A stretch of 64,000 bases of DNA from Chlorocebus sabaeus (taxonomy: Eukaryota; Chordata; Mammalia; Primates; Cercopithecidae), in the NCBI RefSeq assembly GCF_047675955.1, contig NC_132918.1:85699139-85763138 (forward strand). Direction: 5' to 3'. The notes beneath the pieces were generated by a model. That model was not told where the DNA came from. It saw nothing but the letters and a program-made list of their open reading frames with translations, and searched no databases. Below are positions 12,150 to 23,025 of this stretch, one piece after another. The position numbers were made by a program, and so were the translations under genes. Positions within the stretch are counted from its first letter, which is position 1; each line of letters begins with the position of its first letter.

Positions 12150-12290
12150 ATACCCCATCTTTTAATAGATGGAAATATTAGGCTCACTGACAGGAAGTAA
12201 CCTGTTTAGAGACACTTAGTGAGTTACTGGAAGAAGTAAATCTAAATCCCAGGTCTCTGCTCAGAGCTTTTTCTACTGGTCTGACATGAT
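12150..12290 (-). mobile_element. MIR fragment, antisense
   Basis: 'gatggaaatattaggctcactgacaggaagtaacctg...gagttactggaag' and 'aatcccaggtctctgctcagagc' follow MIR in reverse. Confidence 0.6.
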
Positions 12291-12639
12291 TTAGTGTAAG
12301 TTAGCAACAAAAAGGCTTTCATGTAGTGCAAGTAGTATTCAAACAAGATTGTAATCACTTCTCTTCTTTTTCTGCTTACTTTCTAAATAATGCTGAGTTG
12401 GGGATTCATTCATAAGAAAAAAACAGACTAAATTTTAGAAGTCAAGTGAATAATGCAATCGTATATTCATCTTGGCAGTTGTTTCTAATATATGTACTTA
12501 AAAGTATGCATTTTGGGGGAGTTGGGAATAAGCAAACTTGGACACCCTGATTAACAGATTTAAAAATTCACAGCTGGATCTGGGCACTGGGGGTTTCTTT
12601 CTCAAATTTCAAGCAACACAAGTTTGTTGTTTTAAAGCT

Positions 12640-12850
12640 TCAAAGTATTGAGCATTTATTATGCTAGTAGCATATCCTTAATATATATTACTTAGTTTAT
12701 TTCTCATATTGAAACTGTGATATGAGATTTAATTATCCTCATTTTAGAGTTATGAAAAATTAGCTTTTCAAAAATTAGGAAAAACCAAGTAACTTTGCTT
12801 TCACATATTTATATGGTTAATATATGGCCAAATCAGGATTAGAACTTGGT
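12640..12850 (-). mobile_element. MIR, antisense
   Basis: 'tattgagcatttattatgctagtagcat', 'aattatcctcattttagagttatg' and 'ggccaaatcaggattagaacttgg' follow MIR in reverse over most of its length. Confidence 0.65.
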
Positions 12851-13289
12851 TATTAAATCTTTGGAGCTCATACTTTTGAAGACAACACTAACAACTCTAT
12901 TCAATGTATTATTTTTTTTAAATTTAGGAGTATTGACTATTATAAAGAGCAGCAATCTCATAAACAAACATTCAACTGATAACTCATCATCAAGTAGGCT
13001 AATGTGCCGGCCTTCACATCATGATTGTGAATTCTCCATGTATTTACTCATTAATGTAATACTTATTTAACCAGGTTGCATACTAGACAGTTTGGGTAAT
13101 GTTGTGAAGAAATACAGAGAGAAGAAACAACTGATTAAGGCATGAAAGCAATTAGGTATTATGTAACATAAGACATCTATCTCATGTAAGCTTTGGAAAG
13201 CTTTGTTAAGCAAACTGACCTGAAGCATGGAGGGTATTTAGTATCTTTTATTTGTTTCTTTGTAAAGTGAAAACTATTTTTTTCTATGC

Positions 13290-14130
13290 TCAAAACACTT
13301 TTGTCACTAAAGGTGTGGCTTTTCCACACCAAGTAATTCTCACCTTTTCTGAGGACATTAACTGCATGTCGTACAGTTTAACTCAGTTTGACACCAGTTG
13401 TCCAGAGTTAGCACAGACCCCACAGGTGACGGACTCCTTCCTAAAAGACTGCCCCACCCCCTACTTTAGATTCCAGTCACAAGCAGTAGGTTCCAGGTTA
13501 CCCACAATTCTCCCTGAGTTGGCTACAAACTGAAGATTCCTACTACTTCCTCCTCAGGTTCTGTGATTTGGTATAACTGCTCACAAAACTCAGGAAAACC
13601 TTTTACTTTCCCTTACTTGGTTATTATAGAAGATATTATAAAGGATTCAAATGAGCATCCAGATGAAGAGATACATAGGGTGAGGTCTGGAAGGGTCCTG
13701 GGTTCAGAGGTCTACCCTCCCAGCTTCTGGATGTCCTTACCAACCCAGAAACTCTCCAAACCTGATTGTTTAGGGTTTTTAATGGAGATTCTGTCACACA
13801 GGCGTTATTGAGTAAAAGGACTGGAAATTTCAGCACACTCCCAAACTTCCAGAGATGGGTGAGAGGCTGGAGATTGTGTTAATCATCTGTGGTATTTCTG
13901 GCTACTAGCTCTCATCCAGAAGCTGTATAGGAACCCTAGCCACCAATCATTTCATTAGCATGTAAAATCCACCCATTACTCCAGAGATTCCAAAGGTCTT
14001 AGAAGCTCTTGTGTTAGGAATTTGGGACTAGAACAATGTTAAAACAAAAGATGCTCCTATTACCCCTATCACACAGGAAATCACAAGGGATTTAGGAGCC
14101 CATGTCAAGAACTGGGAGCAGACATCAAAT
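13290..14130 (-). mobile_element. Probable ancient LTR copy, antisense (class uncertain)
   Basis: A 0.8 kb block, richer in G+C than its surroundings, with text I associate with an old mammalian LTR: 'gctcacaaaactcaggaaaacc', 'tattataaaggattcaaatgagc', 'agaagagatacatagggtgagg' type words and 'gagattccaaaggtcttagaag'. The tttattat words suggest a reversed polyadenylation signal, hence antisense. It has no internal retroviral reading frame. I cannot name the LTR family; a repeat-library search would decide. Confidence 0.45.
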
Positions 14131-14328
14131 CTGTATTTCCTTTATTTTATGCTTTGCTTGTTTTAAATGAATGAAGTGCAGTAATTGAGTATATCTTGGA
14201 CTGTAGGCCTTCTCTAAAACAACCGACAGACTATGCCAGGAAGTTAGGCAAGGTTCAAAGAAGAGCAGATTTTAAAATAAGGCTACGTGATTTAACATCA
14301 TCTCCCTTTTTTACTTCCTCTAACACAG

Positions 14329-14400
14329 GCTCTCCAAAAAATGCAGTGCCCCCTGTGATCCATTCACCTAATGATCATGTGGTCTATGAGAAAGAACCAG
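14329..14400 (+). CDS. IL1RAP: IL1RAP coding exon: Ig2-Ig3 linker and start of Ig domain 3
   Basis: Short symmetric exon of 72 bases (phase 1 in, phase 1 out) between acceptor TAACACAG and donor CCAG|GTAATT. It encodes about residues 235-259: SPKNAVPPVIHSPNDHVVYE followed by KEPG. In IL-1 receptor family structures this stretch is the hinge between the tight Ig1-Ig2 module and the membrane-proximal Ig3. Being a multiple of three with matching phases, it could be skipped without a frameshift, although I know of no such isoform. No substitution from the remembered human sequence is seen here. Confidence 0.96.
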
Positions 14401-15074
14401 GTAATTACAGCTCTGTCTCTGAATTTCACTTAGATTCTCTTAATTATAAGGAATAAAGTGTCATTTAAGTTAATGCAAGAAAATAGACCACTGTTGTAAA
14501 GAACCACATGAATTGAAACTGAAATGTCAGAAACCAAGGCAGCTCTGGATATCAGTTACTTCACTGATGCCATGGGCAACTCAAGAATGTTTTGCTTCAC
14601 TCTCGGTATCTGCTCCCTTCTCCCTCTGCTAGCCATCTTCCTCTGCTGATTAGTGATTTCTGTTTGATGCAAACTTTAGCTTGTACAGGGCTTTGGTTTA
14701 CCAAGGCTGCAACATGAGCAGAAGATTTAGACATCCTTCAAGCTCCCACTCCATTATGAAAGGTCAGTGGTGGATCTTGAAGGCAAGATCGTGGATATAA
14801 TAGGTAACAACTGATAAAACTAGTGGACCTTGATGCAGAATACTATTGAATGCTTACTGTGGCTCTTTGGTTCTTCTTTTAGTTTTCATAATTTTTCACT
14901 ATAGACAAAAATCATTGATAACTGACCAAATAAGGGATAACGTGTTGCTCTTTTGACTCAAAGTCTCCCACGATTAAGTGAATAGGAAGCTATAGAAAAT
15001 TTTTAACATTTTCTATGTTGTATTGTTGTATCACTTATAATAAATTCAGTCCAAACCCAATAAGAAGTTTTAAC

Positions 15075-15480
15075 CTAAATAACAACAAAGAGAATAGCTC
15101 TCCAAAAAGAAAAGGATTTATTCAGGAATGAATTGCAGATAGCAATCCAGGAATATGAGTGCTATGGCATCCCATGCGGGGACCATAGTCATACCCAGAA
15201 AACACAGGAACATAACAGTTTTGAAAGACAAAGTGAGGAAGGTTACATAAGTTGTTTTGAAATAATTATCCTTGGTTATAAGAATCAGTAACAGGGTAAC
15301 ATCAGTACAAGCTTGACTGGCAATTGGTGGTCAGACCTCCTCACAGAAATATTATTTGTGTAAGAATCATGCTGGCCTTTGTGCAAGATAGTGGTGTTCA
15401 GAGTCCTTGTACTAGTTTTTATAATAGGCATGTGTGTGTGAGGGCCCTTTTATATAACCTCCCAACCGTTTTTCGTTAGA
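15075..15480 (-). mobile_element. Possible old LTR or other interspersed repeat, antisense (unassigned)
   Basis: Distinct text ('aaaaggatttattcaggaatgaattgcagatagc', 'gaccatagtcatacccagaaaacacagg', 'gtaacagggtaacatcag') looks like a repeated element with a reversed AATAAA near its start. I cannot match it to a named family with confidence. Confidence 0.3.
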
Positions 15481-17129
15481 GTGTGGCACAAGTGACTCCA
15501 TTTTGACTCTGACAACTTTCACAGAGGTATAAAAGAGCATCTGTTTAAAATGTGCTAAAGATAATAGTCAGTTGTTAATGGGTGAAAACAACTGAGAGGA
15601 TGCCATTCAATAAAAAAAAAAAAAAGTGGAAAAAGAGGTATGTAGTTGTCAATGGAAAGCTGGCAAACACAGGAATTGTCAAAATGCATCCTCCACTTGC
15701 AACACCTCTTGTTTCCGGCAGTGCCTATTCTGTGGTTGGTAGGGAGTATGTAGGATATGTATCAGAGAATGAAAAAAATCAAAAAGTTTATGGAGGGGGT
15801 GCAAGACACATACAGCCCCGATGAGTATCTCTGGGCCCTATCTAAAGGATCTTTGAAGTCTTTAGCTCACTTTCCTTAAGCCATAAGTACAACCTGTCTG
15901 ACATGCCTGCAGTTGCTAGGCTGGTCAAGTGGCAGTAACTTGAGGGTGATGTTTCTGAGGGTGCTTCCTACCCACACGGTAGTGGGGTCCTCATGTGCTC
16001 GCTGTGCATTTTTGCAGCTGGCGACTTGAACTGGATGATGCACAAGCACCATTGGTTTGCCAGTAAGTTAACACGGATGTGGAACATGGATGTGGAACTC
16101 TTTGCCATCCAGTATTTGGATGAACACGGAGGCATAAAGCTTTATAGACCTTAAAATACTGACCATTATAAGCAATCTTAGGGTACATTTTGTGCATCCT
16201 TCTGATTATTTCTATTTGGTTCCTCTTGCCAATAAGCATCAGAAAAATTGTATGGAGTCCTCTTTGGGGTAGGGATGCTAAGTCTTCATGCAGAAGAGCT
16301 GCATGATTTCTGCAGAGCACAGTTGGGTAGAAAGGCTGTCACATTAAATGTTTATGTTTATCTAGAATTAACATGAGTAGGAGTAAAAGTAGCTGTGGCA
16401 TCAAGGCAGGCAGCAAAGCATTCTGGAGCAAGGGGGCCGGGGTGGCTGGGGAAGAGGCTGATGCAAAAAAAAACAAATTAAAAGAGTTCAGGACTTAACA
16501 AAATGAGATTTGACCTGTGCCAAAACTATTTTGAGAATTTTAAATATGACATTTTTCCTGGTATGAATAAATTTATAGCAACAAACAATAATAAAGATAC
16601 AATTGATCTTGTATGTTATATATGTTGACATAGAAATTTGATTTTACTCTAAAAAAAGATAATAATGATCAACATAGATGGAGAACAATGCCAAAAAAAA
16701 ATCAAGAGAAGCTTGAAATATGACTTGCTTTGTGAAGCACAGAGAACACGGCAAGAGGCTGAATTTCCTAGAATTAGCTATGGCTTATATAGTCATGTGA
16801 ATACTCTTCCTGCTGCCAGGGTATACCCTAATTAATAACATAAATATATTTGTCTACCTATCAAACTATGCTGACAGAACGATTGTTGAATCCATGTTCC
16901 CTTTATCTTTCTTAGTGACGTACAGATATGGAAAACTGGAGGAAAAAAACTTAAGGACATTGCATTGGGAGGGTAGATAGAGTATGGCCACTCAGTCAGA
17001 TAAGCCTAAGTTCAAATTAGGGTGGCGATATAATTCATCATCTAAACTAGGACACTTTCTGGGAGTAAACATAGCAACTACCTATTAATATAGGTAACCA
17101 GTAAAGCAGGCATAAAACAGAACTGTTCT

Positions 17130-17345
17130 AGGCAAACTGGGATGTAAGGTCAGTCTAGGTCAAATCCTGGCCCTTCACTTAATGATTTAACCTAGGAATC
17201 CTTAAGCATCCTTAAGCTTCAACTTTTACATTTGGAAAACATCGATTTTAAAAAATACCTCATAGTGCTTTCATAAGATTAAATAAGACCATTAATAAAT
17301 ATAAATATTTAGCACAATAACTTGTGCAAAGTTCTTAGTAAGTAC
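17130..17345 (+). mobile_element. MIR, sense
   Basis: 'ggtcaaatcctggcccttcacttaatgatttaacc', 'aacttttacatttggaaaac', 'cctcatagtgctttcataagattaaataagac' and 'aaagttcttagtaagtacg' follow MIR in order. Confidence 0.65.
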
Positions 17346-17655
17346 GTTGCTGCTGCTGCTGTTACTACTGTTTTCTGCCTAGGGATCTCCCTAACCTCAT
17401 GTTCCATCTCAGACGGATAGCATAGAGTTTTCTATTTTTAAGTTATCTTAAAATTTATTGAATGCACCCTGATAGCTGGAGAATTTCAAGGTGGGCCTCG
17501 TCAGCCAGATCTCTCTGTGATGGTATTTCCTCATCTTTCCTGGTCAAGGGCTGAAGATATGGAGAACCTATCCTTAGTCACCCTTCTTGAGGAAAATAAC
17601 AAAGGAGAAGAGCAGTCTATGGAGGTCTAGGGCTAAAAAGAATATTGTCAGAGAC

Positions 17656-17958
17656 TTTTTTTTTTTTTTTTTTTTGGAGATGGAGTCTCACTCTGTTGCC
17701 CAGGCTAGAGTGCAGTGGCACATTCTTGGCTCACTGCAACCTCCACCTCCTGGGTTCAAGCAATTCTCCTACCTCAGCCTCCCGAGTAGCTGGGATTACA
17801 GGTGTGTGCTACCACGCCTGGCTAATTTTTGTATTTTTAGTAGAGACAGGGTTTCACCATATTGGCCAGGCCGGTCTTAAATTCCTGACCTCAGGTGATC
17901 CGCCTGCCTTAGCCTCCCAAAGTGCTGGAATTACGGGTGTGAGCCACTGTGCCTGGCC
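17656..17958 (-). mobile_element. Alu (AluS-like), full length, antisense
   Basis: Begins with a 20-base T tract and runs to 'gtgcctggcc'. Flanked by a duplication, ttgtcagagacttttt before and ttgtcggtgacttttt after. Confidence 0.94.
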
Positions 17959-18229
17959 TTGTCGGTGACTTTTTAAACAAATATCATCATTTTAGAATAT
18001 ATTTATATTAAAAACGGTCACTCTGGTAATTTTATACAAAGTTAATGGGCTTCTTTATTTGGTTTTGCTTGTTTGTTTTGGAATGAAGTATGGTACAGTA
18101 CCTTATGGGAGTCGACTAGAGAATTACTCATAAGCAGGGTTTCAGGTACACATAACTCGTAGCTTCTGATTAGCCAGAGAGTGGAACCAATATAGCCATG
18201 TGAAGGATAAACACTAATGGGTTACCTTC

Positions 18230-18285
18230 GTCTTTGTTTTTCTTTTCTTTCTTTCTTTCTTTTTTTTCTTTTTTTTTTTTTTCAG
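18230..18285 (+). promoter_or_regulatory. IL1RAP: Very long polypyrimidine tract / 3' splice acceptor
   Basis: About 50 bases of almost pure C/T (TTTCTTTC repeats, then a T run) end in TTCAG at 18285, directly before the exon. Such tracts bind U2AF and PTB; this one is also a likely length-variable microsatellite. Confidence 0.85.
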
Positions 18286-18412
18286 GAGAGGAGCTACTCA
18301 TCCCCTGTACGGTCTATTTTAGTTTTCTGATGGATTCTCGCAATGAGGTTTGGTGGACCATTGATGGAAAAAAACCTGATGACATCCCTATTGATGTCAC
18401 CATTAATGAAAG
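18286..18412 (+). CDS. IL1RAP: IL1RAP coding exon: first half of Ig domain 3
   Basis: Internal exon of 127 bases (phase 1 in, phase 2 out). It encodes about residues 259-301, starting GEELLIPCTVYFSF and containing MDSRNEVWWTIDGKKPDD, ending INE with a split serine codon. C266 is the B-strand cysteine and the WW pair supplies the Ig core tryptophan; its partner C332 lies in the next exon. NES, spanning the junction, is a glycosylation sequon. Position 293 is P (DDIPID) where I recall T in human. The donor GAAAG|GTATCA is weak compared with the GTAAG donors elsewhere in the gene. Ig3 sits next to the membrane and helps hold the two receptor chains together. Confidence 0.96.
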
Positions 18413-20300
18413 GTATCATGGGGGCCAGCAAGGGAGTGACTAACCTTTGTTTTGTTTCTCAACTTAATGATCTCTGATGTGTGTTCTAGTCAACGAAAAT
18501 GAAAATTCTTATTTTTCCCATCACAAAAATCGGCAAGATTTTCAAATCTTTGGTGGCTGCATCCCGAAACAGGGTTACTGGACTAGCAATGCAAGGAACA
18601 GATGCTGCCTGATGACCAGTAGAGAACTGAATTAGAATGTTCTGAGGCTGAGCATCTTCATCAGATTGTCCACAGGACATGCACCCTATTGTCTTAAGCC
18701 CAGCAAGATTCACACATTTATGATACCCACATGGAAGTAGAGGGAATACATATCTTACATCCATAAAAAGGCCACGATCGAGGGTTGTGGGTATGTGGAA
18801 ACCTATCAGTGTAGTTGTGTTTTTCCTTTTCTCAATCCTAGTGTCTGGCCCTATGTATTTGTGCCTTAGGTAATTAGGTTTTGTTTTTTTGCATTGCAGT
18901 GAGCATGCGTTTCCTCTCTCCTCTTTCTTAACTCATATAACCTATAGTTATATTTATAATTAGTAATTTTTAATATTAACTAAATATATTTGTATAATTT
19001 ACATTTTATTTTAAAGGTAGATGGGTAGTAAGATAATTCACTTTTAAAATAAAATAACATTTTATTCCTAAATAAACCTGATTTTTTAAGGCATTGGCAA
19101 AGTGGAAAGTGTGAGTGCTTAAAGACAGAAGGTTCCACTGCAAATGAAGCACACCGTTACCAAACAGCAGTTGGCTCACTGCACCAGTTAAAACTTTGCA
19201 GCTGGTCAGCTACATGACAAAGTAATGTGGCTGGAGGCTCACAGGGAGAATCACTGATCTTTTTAGGAATTGTTAACACTTTGCATCCCATCCTCATAAT
19301 AATAGTGAATAAATAATAAAGAAAGTCATGTTGTTCCACCTTGCTGCTATTGAAACGTACTCAGTGTTCATAGGTAGCAGTAGAGTTAAGCTTAAGCTAA
19401 ACCAATCAGAGCCCTTAACCAAATTCTCATACCTGACAGTAAGCCTAGTTAAAAAGAGAACCTAGATAGCAGTCAGCTGTAGCAGAGAGATATTTCTCTG
19501 CGATGAGCAAAGGAGTTCAAAGGTATTTTAAATTTTGATCTTAGACCCAAAGCACTTGATCTCCGATTCACTGACAGTTGGATATATTTGTTTTTACAAA
19601 GTTTACTTGTTCATAACAGCTTCCTCTTTTTATATGTTAGGATTTAACCACGAGATTTCAGATTTCTGACCACAATATTCTAGCTGTGTTCAGAATCCAT
19701 GCTTTGGGAATCACTGAAATGCATTGACTATTCCTATGGGATAACAATAATACCTACATGAATATTTATCAAGCATTATTCTTATATTCATGCCTTGGCG
19801 TATTCAGTCCTCAGAATTCCTGAATAAATTAATACATGTAATGCACTGTGTGGGCATTACGACTTCCCTCTTTTCCAAAAGAGGAACCTAAGACCTGGAA
19901 AAAGTTAGTTATCTCACCCGAAGTATATAGCCAGAAATGGACAAATCCTGGATAAAAACCCAAAAGCACCTGGCCCCAGAAGCTTCTCTCTAAACTGATA
20001 CAGCATTCTGGCTCAGAGATCTACGCAAAAGAGACATTTCGTTTTGAAGAGAGATCTATAAAAAGAAGCCGGTGTTGGGATTTAGTCTAGACAATGGCAT
20101 AGTGTGTAGTGTAGATGGTATAGTATAGTATTAGAATCTTACCGTTAATACTTTGTAATCGCTGCATTGTAGGTAGCTCAGCTTATCAACCTTCCTTGCC
20201 CTCACCTGTAGTGGGGGTCTATGGTTGCTTACTTGTCATACACAGTCCATAGTGCTTGAGTCACTCTCAAATGCTTTGATTTGCTTCCCTCTATTTCTAG
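18413..20300 (+). other. IL1RAP: IL1RAP intron (1.9 kb)
   Basis: Donor GTATCA, acceptor ATTTCTAG. Apart from a MIR near 19.8 kb I see no repeat or RNA gene. An antisense open frame at 18486-18764 has no recognisable relatives. Confidence 0.9.
19740..19960 (-). mobile_element. MIR, antisense
   Basis: 'tgaatatttatcaagcattattcttatattcatgcc', 'aaaagaggaacctaagacctgg' and 'tatatagccagaaatggac' follow MIR in reverse. Confidence 0.55.
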
Positions 20301-20449
20301 TATAAGTCACAGTAGAACGGAAGATGAAACAAGAACTCAGATTTTGAGCATCAAGAAAGTTACCTCTGAGGATCTCAAGCGCAGCTATGTCTGTCATGCT
20401 AGAAGTGCCAAAGGCGAAGTTGCCAAAGCAGCCACGGTGAAGCAGAAAG
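20301..20449 (+). CDS. IL1RAP: IL1RAP coding exon: second half of Ig domain 3
   Basis: Internal exon of 149 bases (phase 2 in, phase 1 out), acceptor CTATTTCTAG, donor AAAG|GTAATA. It encodes about residues 301-350: SISHSRTEDETRTQILSIKK, the VTSEDLKRSYVCHA F-strand carrying C332, then KGEVAKAATVKQK. The R-SYVCHA pattern is the normal closing strand of Ig3. Residue 346 reads T where I recall K in human. In membrane forms the exon joins the transmembrane exon at 34582; when the donor is not used, translation continues into the intron (see the next entry). The donor has A rather than G at +5, consistent with inefficient use. Confidence 0.97.
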
Positions 20450-20469
20450 GTAATAGATGCAGTCAGTGA
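20450..20469 (+). CDS. IL1RAP: sIL1RAP-specific read-through tail (GNRCSQ and stop)
   Basis: If the donor after 20449 is ignored, the split codon becomes GGT and the frame continues G-N-R-C-S-Q then TGA at 20467-20469. The human soluble form (356 residues, UniProt isoform 2 as I remember it) ends GNRCGQ in place of VPAPRY, so the same unspliced terminus is preserved here with one G-to-S change. The product lacks transmembrane and TIR segments and is secreted. It acts as a decoy co-receptor, mainly made by liver and raised in acute phase (family knowledge). An added cysteine is kept. The position follows the human numbering exactly (350 + 6). Confidence 0.88.
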
Positions 20470-21225
20470 TGAATCTCTCAACTCCAAATGTAACTTTGGG
20501 GTGAATAAGGACAAAAGGAGAGCTTGAGAACAAGAGAGCTCCAGCGCCTAGCCCGACGGCATCTAACCCACAGTAATGAATCAAACTTACATGAAAAATA
20601 TGAAAGTTTTCATCTATATAAAGATACTCAAGATACTGTTTCTGATATTGTTAGTACCGTAATGCCCAAATGTAGCTAAAAAAATCGACATGATTACAAT
20701 GAGACACAATTTTGTGTCTGTACAATTATGAAAAATTAAAAACAAAAAAAGTATTCAAAGCTACCAAAGATAGAAAAAACTGGTAGAGCCACATATTGTT
20801 GGTGAATTATTAAGACCCTTTTAAAAATCATTCATGGTAGAGTTCAAGAGTCGTAAAAAAGTTTTCATCATCTGACCTAATACTTTTGGAATTTTTCCTG
20901 AACAAATAACAGAAAGAGAATTATATATCTTTTAACATTATTAGAAGTATTATCTGTAGTTGTAAAACATTATTAATAGCAGCCATCTAATTGTATGCAG
21001 TGAATGAAGGTATTAAATGCTTATTTTCAGAAAAAAATACATAATTATAACATCATTTTAAACACTATGTATCAGTATTTAAGCAGGTTTATAATATACC
21101 AGTAGCCACAATTGCTAAAATGAAAATCATTTAAATTATGATTTTAAATGATATGAACATGATTTGTATGTTGGTAGTACTATATTATTCTACAATAAAT
21201 GAAAATTATAAAGCCTTCTTGTGAG
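20470..21225 (+). other. IL1RAP: Putative 3' UTR of the soluble IL1RAP transcript
   Basis: Intronic sequence following the read-through stop. The first plain AATAAA is at 21194-21199; further ones lie near 21423 and 21906 (the latter inside a MIR). Which is used cannot be told from sequence; the end given is about 25 bases past the first signal. Confidence 0.4.
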
Positions 21226-21699
21226 AAGTGCTGCTCCTAAAACAGACTGTGTCTAAAATTTTCTTTGTGTCTCTCACCTAACATAGAATCCCAGAAAATC
21301 CCTTGAAGGATGTTTTCAATGGTCTTGAGAAAAGTAGTGATGAGTTATCACACATGCAATCAGGTCATTCAGAATCATCCTGGCTTGTGGTGTATAGAGG
21401 GTGTAATATTTATTCAAAAGTGAATAAAATAGCACATAATTGTTACATTTTACAGTGAGACTTAATGCTTTTTTAAAGCTGATGAAAAACAGGATTCACC
21501 TCAAACTTTCATTACAATTTAAAAACTATATAGCAAAGGCCTGAAATGTATATGCCTCATATGAAGTCTTAGTGGATCAATTCAGGGTAATTCATTGCTT
21601 CTGCTCCTCCGAAGCCAGTGTGAAAAGGAAAGACTGAAGTACATGATGTAAGGCAGTTTCCCAAATTGAGTTCTCGGGAACACTGCTAAGAATCAGTAT

Positions 21700-21930
21700 T
21701 GTCCTGCAATGCGTTATGATACTCTAGAGTCAGACCACCTGTGTTGAAATTCTGGTTTCTGCACATCCTAATTCTGTGAAAAGTAAATCTCTCTGAGCTT
21801 CAATTTCCTTATATTTAAAGTAGACACAATAATACCACTACCTCATAAGGTTGTTTTAAAGTGCTCAGCACAGTTATTGGCATATATACCTAATATAAAA
21901 TGCTCAATAAATATTAACTCATTATTTCCA
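21700..21930 (+). mobile_element. MIR, sense, near full length
   Basis: 'agagtcagaccacctgtgttgaaattctgg', 'ctctctgagcttcaatttcc', 'taccactacctcataaggttg', 'ctcagcacagttattggcatat' and 'aaatgctcaataaatatta' follow MIR in order. Confidence 0.75.
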
Positions 21931-22741
21931 TAAGATTTTCATAAGTATTATTTGACAAAGGCTTTTTATCGTCAAATAAGTATCATTCATGTCTGGATTA
22001 AACAAAATCAAGTTACTTTAGTTAGGACCCATTCAAGTATTTAATATGTGAACATTTGACAGGAATATCTGCAGGAAATTGGATTATAGTGGCAGGATGT
22101 TTTCATATGTATTTGACATGGAGCTTTTTGTGGGGATTGTCTTCTGAGGGATGTATCCTGGGGAATAATTTTGGAAGGTGACATAAATTAATAACTTACT
22201 GTCAAATGAATAGGATCAAAACAATCAAAGCAATGTGTAATGTAGGAGTGAAGCGCAAGTTTGCCTCCCAGAGCTACTGGAGTAGCTCCCCTTTTACAGA
22301 AGCCCCTGCTCTAAATACTGTAATAAGGACAGCGTCAGGAATGTGAGGTGACAGGTGGACCCTGTCAACCAGATGATCTGTGCTGAAAGCTGATACAGAG
22401 TCACCTTTTAGCCCTACCTGTGCACGTCCATTGGTAGCAGAGGAGCTGTGGTTTTCTTCACTTGGCTTCTATTCTGGGCCAACTAATGCTGAAATTCAGA
22501 GGTTATATCTGAGTTCACATTCATACATTACATGTATGGGCCTACTCTAAATTTATTAACAAAGCATTCTATGTACTTCCTGAAAAGGACGTCAAGAAAA
22601 GACTAACACTGGGAATGAGAGAAAGACACTGGTATAGGTCTTATTGACAGCAAAATTTCATTATAGTCAGTTAAAGCTAAGTATTACAGAGGAGGCAGGT
22701 TTTTTTTTTTTAAAGTATTTATTTTTATTTATTTTTTATTT

Positions 22742-23025
22742 TTGAGACAGAGTTGTGCTCTTGTCACCTAGGCTGAAGTACAGTGGCATATCTCAGTTCA
22801 CTGCAATCATTGCCTCCTGGGTTCAAGTGATTCTTCTGCCTCAGCCTCCCAAGTAGCTGGGATTACAGGCATGTGCCACCATGCCTGGCTAATTTTTGTA
22901 TTTTTGCTAGAGACAGGACTTCACCATGTTGGCCAGGCTGGTCTTGAACTCCTGACCTCAGGTGATCCTCCTGCCTAGGCTTCCCAAAGTGCTGGGATTA
23001 CAGGTGTGAGCCACCATGCCCGGCC
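22742..23025 (-). mobile_element. Alu, antisense
   Basis: Full Alu in reverse from 'ttgagacagagttgtgctc' to 'ccaccatgcccggccc', preceded by a degenerated T/A-rich tail (22700-22742). It directly abuts the antisense L1 that follows. Confidence 0.93.

Larger units (their letters stand above)
11431..14328 (+). other. IL1RAP: IL1RAP intron (2.9 kb)
   Basis: Donor GTAAGC, acceptor TAACACAG. Contains an L2 end, three MIR fragments and an old LTR-like stretch, listed separately. Between about 11,780 and 12,150 and from 12,860 to 13,250 I see nothing nameable. Confidence 0.9.
14401..18285 (+). other. IL1RAP: IL1RAP intron (3.9 kb)
   Basis: Donor GTAATT; acceptor is an exceptionally long pyrimidine tract ending TTCAG. 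Contains an LTR-like block, a MIR and an Alu. Intervals 14,460-15,080, 15,540-17,130 and 17,960-18,230 hold no feature I can name. Confidence 0.9.

Noticed and set aside
15582..15824. 80-codon open frame starting KTTERMPFNKKKKKWKK
   Set aside because: The lysine run comes from an A tract and the rest matches nothing I recognise; no splice sites frame it.
18486..18764. 92-codon antisense open frame with several cysteines
   Set aside because: I considered a processed pseudogene or zinc-binding protein fragment, but the cysteine spacing fits no motif I know, and no poly(A) tail or target duplications are seen.
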